A DNA stretch of 64,000 bases from Clostridiisalibacter paucivorans DSM 22131 (GTDB lineage: Bacteria; Bacillota; Clostridia; Tissierellales; Clostridiisalibacteraceae). Each line of letters begins with the position of its first letter. The stretch's first letter is position 1. The stretch covers positions 1 through 64,000 of the forward strand of contig NZ_JHVL01000014.1 in NCBI RefSeq assembly GCF_000620125.1. Direction: 5' to 3'. The notes beneath the pieces were generated by a model. That model did no database searches. It was not told the origin of the DNA and worked only from the letters and a program-made list of their open reading frames with translations. The position numbers and the translations under genes are program-made. Positions 27,252 through 36,536 of this stretch are shown here, piece after piece.

Positions 27252-27322
27252 TAATTAAGATATGCAAAAATGTTTATATTTGTTATATGTAAAAGTAAAA
27301 AAATAAGGGAGAGATGAAAGAA

Positions 27323-27817
27323 TTGAAAAAAGATAAGGAGTTTTACACAGTTCGTGGATATCAAATCTTAAATGCAGAAAGTAAATTATTAACTTCTAGT
27401 ATGGAAGATTATCTAGAAATGATATATAGAATTTGTATAGAGGAGGATTATGTAAGGATTAATCAATTGGCTAAAAAATTAAATGTACGTCCTCCATCGG
27501 CTACTAAAATAGTACAGAAGCTAAATAGGTTAGGATTAGTAGCATATCAAAGATATGGTATTGTCCAATTGACCAAAGAGGGAGAAGAAATAGGTAAATT
27601 TTTATTGAAGAGACATATAATTATAGATGAATTCTTAAAAAATCTAGGAATAGAAGAGACTAGGCTTAAAGACACAGAAATGATAGAACATGATATAAGT
27701 CTAAATACATTGGAAAGTATATATTTATTGAACAAATTTTTAGCTATGAACCCATATATATTAAAGAAGTATTATATTTTCAAAGAGAAATTTTCGGAAG
27801 ATATGCAGATATTCTAG
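27323..27817 (+). CDS. MntR/DtxR-family metal-dependent regulator
   Basis: About 164 residues. An N-terminal winged helix (RINQLAKKLNVRPPSATKIVQKLNRLGLV) is followed by a dimerisation domain. The metal-site residues of B. subtilis MntR appear conserved: Asp and Glu in SMEDYLEMIY, His in KRHIIIDEFL, and Glu, Glu and His in TEMIEHDIS. There is no SH3-like third domain, so it is MntR-length with a short N-terminal extension. It is divergent from feoAB and probably senses Fe(II) or Mn(II). TTG 27323 fits the GGGAGAG site better than ATG 27314, which would have no spacing. Confidence 0.85.
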   Translation: MKKDKEFYTVRGYQILNAESKLLTSSMEDYLEMIYRICIEEDYVRINQLAKKLNVRPPSATKIVQKLNRLGLVAYQRYGIVQLTKEGEEIGKFLLKRHIIIDEFLKNLGIEETRLKDTEMIEHDISLNTLESIYLLNKFLAMNPYILKKYYIFKEKFSEDMQIF

Positions 27818-27891
27818 TTTATATGAAGAAACTCAAATTTTTTTGCCCTTTTATCAATTTATATAGTGTATTTTAATTATAAAAAAATAGG

Positions 27892-27919
27892 TGTAACTTT
27901 TATACTGTTTCATCGAATA
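27892..27919 (+). promoter_or_regulatory. Candidate ECF sigma promoter of the ABC/peptidase cluster
   Basis: TGTAAC (27892-27897), a 16-base spacer and CGAATA (27914-27919) resemble ECF promoters (AAC-type -35, CG-type -10). It lies 21 bases before the ABC ATPase gene. The cluster encodes its own ECF sigma factor, so autoregulation is plausible. Based on one instance only. Confidence 0.4.
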
Positions 27920-27940
27920 AAGGGTGAAGGAGTGATATAA

Positions 27941-28819
27941 ATGGAAATTAATATTAAAAATCTAAATAAATCATATAAAGGGGTAAAGGCTCTAAAGGAT
28001 ATAAATATAAATATGAAAACACCGGCTATGATAGGGCTTGTAGGTCCAAATGGAGCAGGTAAGAGTACCCTTATGAAGATTTTAGTAGGACAAGCATTGC
28101 CTACTTCAGGAAAAATCACAGTTGATGGTAAAAATCTATATAAAAACTTTAGATATTTAAAGAAAAGGCTAGGATATTTGCCCCAAGATTTTGGATTGTA
28201 TGATGAACTTTCAGTTTACGAGTTTTTAGATTATATGGCTTGTTTAAAAGGAATAACGAAAAATAGGAAAAGAAGAGTTCAGCTTTGCATAGAGGAAACA
28301 AATTTAGAACAGAAAAGCAATGCAAAAATAAAGACTCTTTCTGGGGGGCAAAAACAAAGGGTTGGTATAGCACAGGCTATGCTAAATAATCCAGAACTTT
28401 TTATAGTTGATGAGCCTACGGTAGGATTAGATCCAGAGGAGAGAATAAAATTTAGAAATCTTTTTTCAAAGGGTTCCAAAGATAAGGTAGTTATATTGTC
28501 TACCCATATAATCGAAGATGTACAATCTATATGTAATTATCTAATAGTATTGAATAAAGGTAAAATTTTGTTTAGTGGAATTCCTAGTGAATTGGTAAAG
28601 AAGGCAGTAGGACATGTAGGGATGGTAGAGATAGGCAATGATGAAGACAAGATTATAGAAGAAAATTTCAAAATTATATCTACTGTAGTTACTCCTGAGG
28701 GTATCAAATATAGGATTGTGGGAGAGGAACTTCCAAATTACTGTACAGAAATAACACCATCTCTTGAGGATGCCTATGTATATTGTATGCTTAAGGAAGG
28801 AGCGCTATTAGATGAATAA
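27941..28819 (+). CDS. ABC transporter ATP-binding protein
   Basis: 292 residues. Walker A GPNGAGKST, Q loop LPQDFGLYD, signature LSGGQKQRVG, Walker B LFIVDEPTVGLD and H loop LSTHI are all present. The C-terminal 80 residues form the extension usual for ABC-2-type exporter ATPases (CcmA/DrrA class). It is the first gene of a tight cluster and overlaps the permease-peptidase gene by 8 bases, so it should energise that permease and perhaps the later membrane proteins. Confidence 0.92.
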   Translation: MEINIKNLNKSYKGVKALKDININMKTPAMIGLVGPNGAGKSTLMKILVGQALPTSGKITVDGKNLYKNFRYLKKRLGYLPQDFGLYDELSVYEFLDYMACLKGITKNRKRRVQLCIEETNLEQKSNAKIKTLSGGQKQRVGIAQAMLNNPELFIVDEPTVGLDPEERIKFRNLFSKGSKDKVVILSTHIIEDVQSICNYLIVLNKGKILFSGIPSELVKKAVGHVGMVEIGNDEDKIIEENFKIISTVVTPEGIKYRIVGEELPNYCTEITPSLEDAYVYCMLKEGALLDE

Positions 28820-30947
28820 TTTAAAATTGTTCAGAAATGAAATAAAATTTTTTGTAAAATCTAAATTAATATTATCTATGATTGGATTAAATATATTGAT
28901 TTCCCTATGGGGTATAAACTCTATAAATAATTCCAATGAGATGTTTTTACATAATATGAGAAAAACTGCCATGACCATGGGATTAGGTACTGCAAGATAT
29001 GGGGCTTTAAGTGGTGTATTGATATTTGCGATGTTAGCAGTATTTATATTGAGTAGAGATCTACGAAAGGAAAGTAGGTGTATTATAGATTCAAGTTTAG
29101 ACTATGCTAAATTAAACTTAATTAGGATAATAACATTGATCTTTTATAGTGTTATCATGACTTTAATACTACTTATACTATCATTTGCAATGCAAATATT
29201 TATATTTAAAATTCCAATAGATATCTCCATATACATCTATTGCTATGGCACAATTTTGTTTCCCGCCATACTATTTTCCATATTACTAAGTAGTGGTATA
29301 TACATGATTAGTGACAGTATGGATATAACCTTTATATCTATATTGGTTCTGTTTTTTATTAATATATTTTCTAAGAACTATCTACTATCATGGGTGCATA
29401 CTGTGATACCAGTATTTTCTGATTTCGCAGGCATAAGACCAGTGGGCAAACTAATTATATACAATAGAATATTATGGCTATTTATATCCAGTGGAGTTTT
29501 TATATTGGGATATATAAGTAGAAGGAGATATGATGAAAACCTATTTAGTTCCTTTAGGATGAATATAAATAGTAAAATACCTGTTTTATTATTTATATTT
29601 TTTGTAATTAGTAGCATATTTATTTGGTCTAAGGAGCCATATATGAAGACATATCCATCTATGACTGCAAATTCAGAAAATATAGATGAAGATATAAGTC
29701 TAAAGGAAATTATTGCAGATGTGGAATTGGATAGTGAAGATGAGAGTATGTCAGCCCATTTGTCCTATGGGTTTGAGAATATAAAAAATGCTAATTATAT
29801 CAGATTCGATACAAATGAAGGGTTAAATATAATAGATATAAAAGTAAACAATAAACAGGGAAGCTATAAAAAGATAGAGAAAACCAATCTTGTTGAGATA
29901 GATATTCCAAAGGATAAGCATATAGATATCGATATATATTATAACGGTAAAATAAAATATGATGCGCCATGGGCAATTGGAGGATATATATGTGAAGATA
30001 GTGTATACCTACTAGAGAATTCCAATTGGATATTTAGACCTTTAACAGACAGAAAAGACTATGTTGAGGTTTCAGGTTCTATTACTGCCCCTAAAAAATT
30101 AACTGTGGTTACACCGGGTAAAACAACAGGTATAGAACAGAAAAATGCAAAAAATAAATGGAAGTATGCTATGAAATCTTTTAATACTGATATGGCAGTT
30201 TTTGCAGCTGAGTATGAAAAGACAGCCTTTGAAGTAAATGATGTAGAAATTGAATTTTACTATAGTCCAAAACATAAACGGTATATAGAAGATAAGGAAA
30301 TTGGAAGTCTAATAAAGAATATGGTTCAATTCTATAGTGCAAAATTCGGTCCATATTATAGTAAAGAACTTCCATTGAAGATAGTTGAAACATCTGTATA
30401 TAAACCTGGAGGACATTCTTCTGCAAATGTGATCACCTTTGCAGAGTATATGGTCAACAGGGAATTTGATATGCATGACTATGTATTTGTACATGATGTG
30501 AAAATAATTGCCCATGAAATTGCACATCAGTGGTGGGGAAGTGCTGTGGAATGTGTACAAGAAATACCTTGGAGTAATGAAGGTATAACTAATTATTCTT
30601 CATATAAATATATAGAAGAAGAATTTGGAAAGAATTTAGCATATTCCAATTTAAGTATGTGGGAAAATGCCTATGAAAGATCTAATAAGGGATATTATAT
30701 GATGAATCCTGAAGAAATGAAGAATTTGAAACAAAGTTATAGGGATAGTCTTCAGATGCAAAAAATAAAAGGACAAGTTTATTATGAAATGCCTCTTAAA
30801 CTACTAAAGGGAGAAGAAATATTGGGTGAAGAGGTATTTCTGGAGAATATATCGAGAATTTATAGAGAATATTTTTTAAAAGAGTTAACATATGATGATT
30901 TTCTTGAACAGATGGGATTAAATAAGGAGATGATATCCATTGAATAA
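28812..30947 (+). CDS. ABC-2-type permease fused to M1-like metallopeptidase domain
   Basis: 711 residues. The N-terminal third has about six to seven membrane helices (residues 17 to 275). The remainder is a large soluble, probably extracellular domain related to M1 (gluzincin) peptidases: IAHEIAHQWWG (HExxH, about residues 568-572) and, 18 residues on, the third zinc ligand in WSNEGITNY. The GAMEN-type exopeptidase motif expected upstream is replaced by PGGHSSANVITF, so aminopeptidase activity is uncertain. ABC permease/M1 fusions are known in several phyla without a firm function. It is sandwiched between the ATPase and further membrane proteins with overlapping ends, so they probably form one complex. 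Confidence 0.85.
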   Translation: MNNLKLFRNEIKFFVKSKLILSMIGLNILISLWGINSINNSNEMFLHNMRKTAMTMGLGTARYGALSGVLIFAMLAVFILSRDLRKESRCIIDSSLDYAKLNLIRIITLIFYSVIMTLILLILSFAMQIFIFKIPIDISIYIYCYGTILFPAILFSILLSSGIYMISDSMDITFISILVLFFINIFSKNYLLSWVHTVIPVFSDFAGIRPVGKLIIYNRILWLFISSGVFILGYISRRRYDENLFSSFRMNINSKIPVLLFIFFVISSIFIWSKEPYMKTYPSMTANSENIDEDISLKEIIADVELDSEDESMSAHLSYGFENIKNANYIRFDTNEGLNIIDIKVNNKQGSYKKIEKTNLVEIDIPKDKHIDIDIYYNGKIKYDAPWAIGGYICEDSVYLLENSNWIFRPLTDRKDYVEVSGSITAPKKLTVVTPGKTTGIEQKNAKNKWKYAMKSFNTDMAVFAAEYEKTAFEVNDVEIEFYYSPKHKRYIEDKEIGSLIKNMVQFYSAKFGPYYSKELPLKIVETSVYKPGGHSSANVITFAEYMVNREFDMHDYVFVHDVKIIAHEIAHQWWGSAVECVQEIPWSNEGITNYSSYKYIEEEFGKNLAYSNLSMWENAYERSNKGYYMMNPEEMKNLKQSYRDSLQMQKIKGQVYYEMPLKLLKGEEILGEEVFLENISRIYREYFLKELTYDDFLEQMGLNKEMISIE

Positions 30948-31683
30948 TATAAATTTATTAAAGTATGAGATACGTAGGATTATGTATAATAAAAAATATT
31001 TCTATATGATTTTAATATTATCATTGCTTACTATAGATATATTAATGAGACTTATAATAAGTGGAACATATAATACAGCTCCCTTTTCTAGGTGGAGTTA
31101 TTCGGAGTTTATAGCTCTTATTACACCATTGTTATTAGTTATATTAGTACTTTTATGTATATCAGTTTTTGATGAGAGAGAAATGGCAGTAAGGAAGGTT
31201 ATTTCGGCTACTCTCTTTTCTCAGATAGAATATTATTTTCTAAAGGGAATTTCAATAGGATTGGTATTTATACTTACTGCATTGATACCAATAATAATGA
31301 GTTTTATATATTATGGGGTACTATTTAATTATTATGACTTTACTGTATTTATAAAACCCATATTATTGTTTTTATTACCTCCATTTATATTTGTATTGGG
31401 AATAGCTATGGTTATGGGCAAAATAAATGTAAAGCTATTGTATTTTATGATTCCAGTGATTTATTTTAGTTGTGCAATGAATTTTGGTTTTCCTATATGG
31501 ATAGATATATGTGGAAATAATTTTATATCAAGCCATGGCCTTTATCTTCAAGTAAATTTTTTTAATAATGGAGAGATTCCATATAATATGCCATTGAATT
31601 TTATTTATAGTAGGATTATATTAATTATATCTGGTATAGGATTGTTTTTATTTGCAGCTAAAAAATTGGATCGTATTCAATGA
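30940..31683 (+). CDS. ABC-2-like integral membrane protein
   Basis: 247 residues with six hydrophobic helices, matching the N-terminal permease half of the preceding gene in layout. It begins NINLLKYEIRRIMYNKKYFY, the amphipathic start often seen in ABC-2 permeases. The TTG start lies inside the end of the peptidase-fusion gene (8-base overlap) after AAGGAGATGAT. It probably supplies a second permease subunit. No substrate clue. Confidence 0.7.
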   Translation: MNNINLLKYEIRRIMYNKKYFYMILILSLLTIDILMRLIISGTYNTAPFSRWSYSEFIALITPLLLVILVLLCISVFDEREMAVRKVISATLFSQIEYYFLKGISIGLVFILTALIPIIMSFIYYGVLFNYYDFTVFIKPILLFLLPPFIFVLGIAMVMGKINVKLLYFMIPVIYFSCAMNFGFPIWIDICGNNFISSHGLYLQVNFFNNGEIPYNMPLNFIYSRIILIISGIGLFLFAAKKLDRIQ

Positions 31684-31728
31684 CTTCTATAGTATATTTA
31701 AGTTTTATATGCAAAGGAGGGGACATAA

Positions 31729-32259
31729 GTGAATGAAGATAAAGTTTTAATGACAAAATTCCAAAATGGAGATAAATACAGCTTTGAACAATTAATATTA
31801 AAATACAGAAATACGGGAATCTCCTTTGCAAAGAGGTTTTTACACGATAGATATATGGCTGAAGATGTGGTACAAGAGAGTTTTGCCTACATATACGTCT
31901 ATAGAGACAGATATAACGATAAATATTCTTTTAAGACATATTTATTTACTATCATAAGAAATAAGAGTATTGATTATATAAGAAAAGAAAATAGAATTGT
32001 GCTATATAAAGATGACAGTTTTGTTGATCTCAATAGCCCTGAAGAGAGGGTTATTGAAAAGGAAGATAAGGACTTGTTAAATATAAGTATAAATAAATTA
32101 AATGACAGTTATAGAACTGCTATATATTTAATAGATTATGAAGGCTTTAAATATAAAGAAGCTGCAAAAATCATGGGAAAAAACCTTGCTCAAATGAAAA
32201 TATTGATTTATAGGGCTAGAAAAAAATTGAAATGTCTACTTGAAAAGGGGGGGTATTGA
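31729..32259 (+). CDS. ECF-type RNA polymerase sigma factor
   Basis: 176 residues. Region 2 (about 20-85) contains FAKRFLHDRYMAEDVVQESFAYIYVYRDRYNDKYSFKTYLFTIIRNKSIDYIRK; it is shown here only to its key parts AEDVVQESF and KTYLFTIIRNKSIDYIRK. Region 4 (about 120-170) has LNDSYRTAIYLIDYEGFKYKEAAKIM and IYRARKKLK. It is the SigW/YlaC class of extracytoplasmic-function sigma. GTG start after AAGGAGGGG. Placed inside the ABC/peptidase cluster, it may direct transcription of the whole cluster. Confidence 0.88.
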   Translation: MNEDKVLMTKFQNGDKYSFEQLILKYRNTGISFAKRFLHDRYMAEDVVQESFAYIYVYRDRYNDKYSFKTYLFTIIRNKSIDYIRKENRIVLYKDDSFVDLNSPEERVIEKEDKDLLNISINKLNDSYRTAIYLIDYEGFKYKEAAKIMGKNLAQMKILIYRARKKLKCLLEKGGY

Positions 32260-32260
32260 A

Positions 32261-32569
32261 ATGAAACCAATAAATGAAAGGGAAAGGGAGTTTATTGATG
32301 GTGTTTGGAATAAGGTTAGATATCTGGAATATCAGAGAAACATAAAAGAAGATATGATAGAGGACATAAAAAGATTAAAGCAAAAAAGACTTAAAATTAT
32401 AGGTATATTTATTCTTGGGGCTATAATTATTTTAATGGCTGGCTTTGTGAATAAAGAATTTAGTATGGGACTGATGTCTATTATGGGAATTTATTTATTA
32501 GGATTTAGTAGCTATTATGAAAATTATTTAAGTTTAGATATAAAAGAAAATAGAAGTGCTAAATCTTAA
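32261..32569 (+). CDS. Small two-helix membrane protein, possible anti-sigma factor
   Basis: About 102 residues, starting one base after the sigma gene's stop, with GGGGGGG as ribosome site. A charged cytoplasmic N-terminus (EREFIDGVWNKVRYLEYQRN...) of about 45 residues is followed by two helices (about 48-63 and 68-85) and a short tail. Its position directly after an ECF sigma gene and its layout suit an anti-sigma factor. No zinc-binding HxxxCxxC motif is present, so this is an inference from context. Confidence 0.55.
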   Translation: MKPINEREREFIDGVWNKVRYLEYQRNIKEDMIEDIKRLKQKRLKIIGIFILGAIIILMAGFVNKEFSMGLMSIMGIYLLGFSSYYENYLSLDIKENRSAKS

Positions 32570-32582
32570 GGGTGGTGTAAAA

Positions 32583-34055
32583 ATGTTTTGGAATCTAGTT
32601 GGAAAAGAAATAAAATATCAGTTGAAAAGTATGACATTTTATGCATTTTTAATAGTTGTAATACTTATGTATATGACGCAATTTCAGCCACCTAATAAAT
32701 ATAATCCTTTAAAGCCTATCCCTAGTAATTTAAAAGAAAGTAACGAGACTATTATATCGGCAGATAAAGATAGTATTATGAATAGTGTGTTTTATCATAT
32801 GGAATATAATATTAATAATGGGGTAACTTTGAAGTACAATACTTTTTCTAAGAGATGGGTTCCATTGTCTGAATTAGAGAAGTCAATTATGGAAACAACA
32901 AAGAATAAAATTTTTAGAGATGAAGTAGATGAAAGAGGAAATGTAATAAGTTTAGTTTCATATGATGAATTCATAGAATTAACTAAAAAATTAGATGATA
33001 AATTAGGAAGAAATAGCATCTATGATATAAAACGGTTATCTGAAGAAGAATGTATGGATGATTTAATATTGCATTATGGATACAAAGATATAAAAGATCC
33101 AAATGAAAAAATAGATGCAATTTATGATTATATGACGAATATTTTAGCAACAGGAAGATATATTGAAATAGGGATATTTTCTAGTGAATATGAAGATTTA
33201 TCTAATACTCAAAGAAAGGCTATTGAAATAGCTATGGAAAGGATTAGCTCTAACGGAATAGATGAATTTGACAATCTAAATACTAATATAAAATACAATG
33301 AAATAGAGAGAATTTTAGATGATTTAAATAATAAAATGGGAGGAAATACTGAATTTGCTAAAAATGAAAGGAAATATATATATCGCAAAAGGCTCTCCTA
33401 TGAAGATGCGGAAAAAAGATTTGGTGAGATCATAAATAAGGATAAAATAACTAATGCATATGCTAGATATTTTTCTGATTATATGGGACTTACAGCGGGA
33501 TTTTATGCTATATTTATAGCAGCATTTTTATTTTCAAAAAGGCAGAGGCAAAAGATGGATGCTTTAATAAATAGAGATAAAACATCTATAAAGACAGTTA
33601 TTTTATCTAAATATATAGGAGTATGTATTTGCATACTTTTATGTTATGTATTGGTTGCAACCCATGCTACATATAGATTTTACCTTATATCTTCAAATTT
33701 CAATTATACTGTGGATTTATTTGCTTTTTATAAATATATATTTATTTGGGTATTGCCCACGGTAATGTTTACTATTGCGATAGGTATGCTATTGTCAATT
33801 GTTTTAAATAGACCCATATTGACTATAATTATACAGGGAATTTTATATGGGGTTTCAGTACTTCCTCTTAAGGGAGACTATGGATTATCAAAATTCATGA
33901 TTAGGTTTAATGTATTGGGATATTATGAGGATTATATCAAATGGCAGCCACAGATTATTAGAAATAGAATTTTTTATACTGTTTTATCTATAGGCATTGT
34001 TATATTTACTATATATATATGGAATAAAAGGTATATGAAAAAAGTTGTCAATTGA
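32583..34055 (+). CDS. ABC-2-type permease protein
   Basis: 490 residues: one N-terminal helix (about 20-36), a hydrophilic, mainly extracellular region of about 270 residues, then six helices (about 300-485). This is the ABC-2/NatB-like layout. It begins MFWNLVGKEIKYQLKS, close to the start of other exporter permeases. ATG 32583 is preferred because AAGGGTGGTG precedes it. It is the last gene of the cluster and brings to three the number of membrane proteins that could pair with the single ATPase at 27941. Confidence 0.75.
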   Translation: MFWNLVGKEIKYQLKSMTFYAFLIVVILMYMTQFQPPNKYNPLKPIPSNLKESNETIISADKDSIMNSVFYHMEYNINNGVTLKYNTFSKRWVPLSELEKSIMETTKNKIFRDEVDERGNVISLVSYDEFIELTKKLDDKLGRNSIYDIKRLSEEECMDDLILHYGYKDIKDPNEKIDAIYDYMTNILATGRYIEIGIFSSEYEDLSNTQRKAIEIAMERISSNGIDEFDNLNTNIKYNEIERILDDLNNKMGGNTEFAKNERKYIYRKRLSYEDAEKRFGEIINKDKITNAYARYFSDYMGLTAGFYAIFIAAFLFSKRQRQKMDALINRDKTSIKTVILSKYIGVCICILLCYVLVATHATYRFYLISSNFNYTVDLFAFYKYIFIWVLPTVMFTIAIGMLLSIVLNRPILTIIIQGILYGVSVLPLKGDYGLSKFMIRFNVLGYYEDYIKWQPQIIRNRIFYTVLSIGIVIFTIYIWNKRYMKKVVN

Positions 34056-34231
34056 TAAACATAGATTTAGAATTATTGTATGTCTTGTTTAGAATATATA
34101 TATTTGGGTAAAAGATAAAAAGTATTTAAAGACATTATAGGTTTTTAATTTCTACATTTATTAATATTTTAAAAATTAAAGTTTGATACCTATATTATTG
34201 ATAAGATTAAAAAAAGGTGGGGTTTATTGTG

Positions 34232-34651
34232 ATGTGGAAAGATAAATATAAAGTTGGTATAGATTTAATAGACCAGCAGCATCAAGAGCTTTTTAACCGT
34301 GTATCTGAATTTATTAGGACTGTTGAAAATGAAGATAGTTGGGAAAAAAAATTAAATAAGGTAAAAGAGACCATGGATTTTATGCAAAAGTATGTAGTAA
34401 TCCATTTTGATCAAGAGGAGGCATATCAAAGAAAGATTGATTATCCAGATACCCAAAAACATAAGCAGATTCATGAAGAGTTTAAGGGAGTAGTAAATAA
34501 TTATGTTAAACTATTTGAAGAGGAAGGTTTTACAGAGGAGAAGATACAGGAATTTAGTGCTAAACTGATGACCTGGTTAATTATGCATGTAGCACAAACC
34601 GACCAAAAAATAGGGGATTATGTAAAGAATAAAGGAGGAGAAATTCTATGA
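34232..34651 (+). CDS. Bacteriohemerythrin
   Basis: 139 residues with a complete hemerythrin di-iron set: His in DQQHQELF, HFDQEE, HKQIHEEF (HxxxH), and HVAQTD near the C-terminus. Single-domain hemerythrins bind oxygen reversibly and act as oxygen stores, carriers or sensors, useful in an anaerobe. AGGTGGGG lies upstream. A GTG three bases earlier (34229) is an equally good start. The stop overlaps the ATG of the CheX-like gene, so the two are translationally coupled. Confidence 0.9.
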   Translation: MWKDKYKVGIDLIDQQHQELFNRVSEFIRTVENEDSWEKKLNKVKETMDFMQKYVVIHFDQEEAYQRKIDYPDTQKHKQIHEEFKGVVNNYVKLFEEEGFTEEKIQEFSAKLMTWLIMHVAQTDQKIGDYVKNKGGEIL

Positions 34652-35109
34652 AATCAGAGTATGTAAACTCCTTTTATAAAGCAACTAAGGATGTATTTAA
34701 TCTAATGCTTGATATAGATACTGAAAGAGGAGATTTAAAAGTAGTAGAAGGCATGGTAAGTAGTAAAGATGCCAATGTAATTTTAGGAGTTACAGGAGAT
34801 CTTAAAGGTACAATTCTATTTAGTTTTCCTAAAGAGATGACTTTAGAAATGGTAAAGATTATGTCTGGAATGCCAATTAAAAAAATTGATAATTTTGTAT
34901 CCTCAGCATTGGGAGAAGTAGCCAATATAATCGGTGGGAATGCACTGACTATATTAAATAATAATGACTATATATGTGATATAGTACCACCACAAATTTT
35001 TATAGGAGAGTATAAATCATATTCTATGGCCAATGAGAGGGCATTATTTTTACCTTTAAAGACCCCTATTGGAGAATTTGATATTAATATATATTTAAAA
35101 GAAAATTAG
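34648..35109 (+). CDS. cheX: CheX-like CheY-P phosphatase
   Basis: 153 residues. The central motif SALGEVANIIGGNAL carries the ExxN pair used by CheX/CheC/FliY phosphatases to dephosphorylate CheY-P. The flanking sequence (GVTGDLKGTILFSFPKEM and a final beta segment) agrees with the CheX fold. The 4-base overlap with hemerythrin suggests a functional link between oxygen binding and chemotaxis signalling. The VanY-like gene converges from the other strand, ending only 7 bases away. Confidence 0.85.
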   Translation: MKSEYVNSFYKATKDVFNLMLDIDTERGDLKVVEGMVSSKDANVILGVTGDLKGTILFSFPKEMTLEMVKIMSGMPIKKIDNFVSSALGEVANIIGGNALTILNNNDYICDIVPPQIFIGEYKSYSMANERALFLPLKTPIGEFDINIYLKEN

Positions 35110-35116
35110 CATGTTA

Positions 35117-36376
35117 TTATTTTCTACCTAAGTATTCTTCTAAGGTAATATTTTTAGCAGTTATATCTTTAGCAGTTTCATTTCCTACATATCTAAGATG
35201 CCACGGTTCATATTGATATCCTGTAATGGATTCTTTACCTTGAGGGTATCTGATTATAAAACCAAATTTATGGGCATTTTTTTTAATCCATTTCCCTTCT
35301 TTGGTTTTTCCAAAATTTTGTGTCAAACTGAAATTTACTGAACGACTAGTTATATCCATAGCTAGTCCAGTTTGATGTTCACTCTGTCCAGGTTTGGCAC
35401 TAAATTGATTTGCAGTTTCAAGTCCATGTTTATTAACATTGGAATTGAATATTGTATTTTGTCTGTCGTAGGATCTGTAGCCAGATACTGCATATAAGTC
35501 AATATTTTCTCTTTTTCCTTGTACAAACAGCCTTTCTAGGGCCAATGCAGCGTCTTTTCTCATTAGTTTTTTTGGGTTATATTCTTTAAATGGAAAAGAA
35601 ACATTTGGTATAACAAGATTTTTTGGTATATAATCTGATGAAATGGAATTATTTTTATTTACTAAAACTAAGATATCACTGAGATTTGATTTAATATTAT
35701 TATTAAGTAGTTCTTGCTCTAAATAATTTTTAGTATTAGGACCATATATCCCATCATCAGCTAAATTCTTGTATTGATTTTGAAATCTGAGCATAGCTGA
35801 TTTAGTATTAGGTCCATATATCCCGTCTACTGCCAAGTGATAACCGATTTTATTTAGTGCTCTCTGTATATTTTTTATCTCATTTCCTTGATGTCCAATA
35901 TGAATAATGTTATCAGGCAAACTGTTTATTATTTTTATTATCTCTTTAGTAGGTATATATATAATTTGATTGGGATAGATTAAGTTAGTTTTTAAATGGT
36001 TAAAATCTTTTAAATGCTTAACTGTTATGCCAAATTTTTTAGCAATTTTAAATAAGCTATCTCCTGACTTTACTGCATAATTATTTGTAGCTTCAGTAGG
36101 GATAGGATTACTATGTGTACTGGCTTCAACATTGATAGAACTGAAAGGAATGGATGCAATTAGTAAAGAACCAAGCATAATATTGATTGTTTTTATTCTT
36201 AAATTTGGAATTTTGTATTCTATATAATTTTTAATTTCTTTTTTAAAGTCTTTAACTTTTTCCTGTTTGTTTGACAAAAATTCCATTGAGGTCTCATCGT
36301 ATTGTCTTTGTAGATATAGTTCAACTATGTATTCATCTTCAACTTTAATTATTTTATGATTTATAAATATATTCAT
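35117..36376 (-). CDS. D-alanyl-D-alanine carboxypeptidase (VanY) with LysM and PG-binding domains
   Basis: About 419 residues. An N-terminal cytoplasmic stretch of about 60 residues precedes a single membrane anchor (LGSLLIASIPFSSINVEA). Then come a LysM domain (YAVKSGDSLFKIAKKFGITVKHLKDFNHL), a PG_binding_1 domain (GNEIKNIQRALNKIGYHLAVDGIYGPNTK) and a C-terminal M15B peptidase with SGYRSYDRQ, GQSEHQTGLAMDI (His and Asp zinc ligands) and EPWHLRYVG (catalytic Glu and His). It trims D-Ala from peptidoglycan stem peptides. The start is ATG 36376, since GGAGGTG lies just upstream of it and overlaps the alternative ATG 36391. Confidence 0.88.
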   Translation of the reverse strand: MNIFINHKIIKVEDEYIVELYLQRQYDETSMEFLSNKQEKVKDFKKEIKNYIEYKIPNLRIKTINIMLGSLLIASIPFSSINVEASTHSNPIPTEATNNYAVKSGDSLFKIAKKFGITVKHLKDFNHLKTNLIYPNQIIYIPTKEIIKIINSLPDNIIHIGHQGNEIKNIQRALNKIGYHLAVDGIYGPNTKSAMLRFQNQYKNLADDGIYGPNTKNYLEQELLNNNIKSNLSDILVLVNKNNSISSDYIPKNLVIPNVSFPFKEYNPKKLMRKDAALALERLFVQGKRENIDLYAVSGYRSYDRQNTIFNSNVNKHGLETANQFSAKPGQSEHQTGLAMDITSRSVNFSLTQNFGKTKEGKWIKKNAHKFGFIIRYPQGKESITGYQYEPWHLRYVGNETAKDITAKNITLEEYLGRK

Positions 36377-36536
36377 TTTTTTCACCTCCATTACTTTTTA
36401 TTATGCATTGATATAGAATGAATTATACTAAATACTATTTAGCCTATTTACTTATGTATATATAGATGATATAACTAATATGGTAGTCAATTTTTATAAT
36501 GATTTATTGCATAAATATATTGTACTAGGGGGAGCT

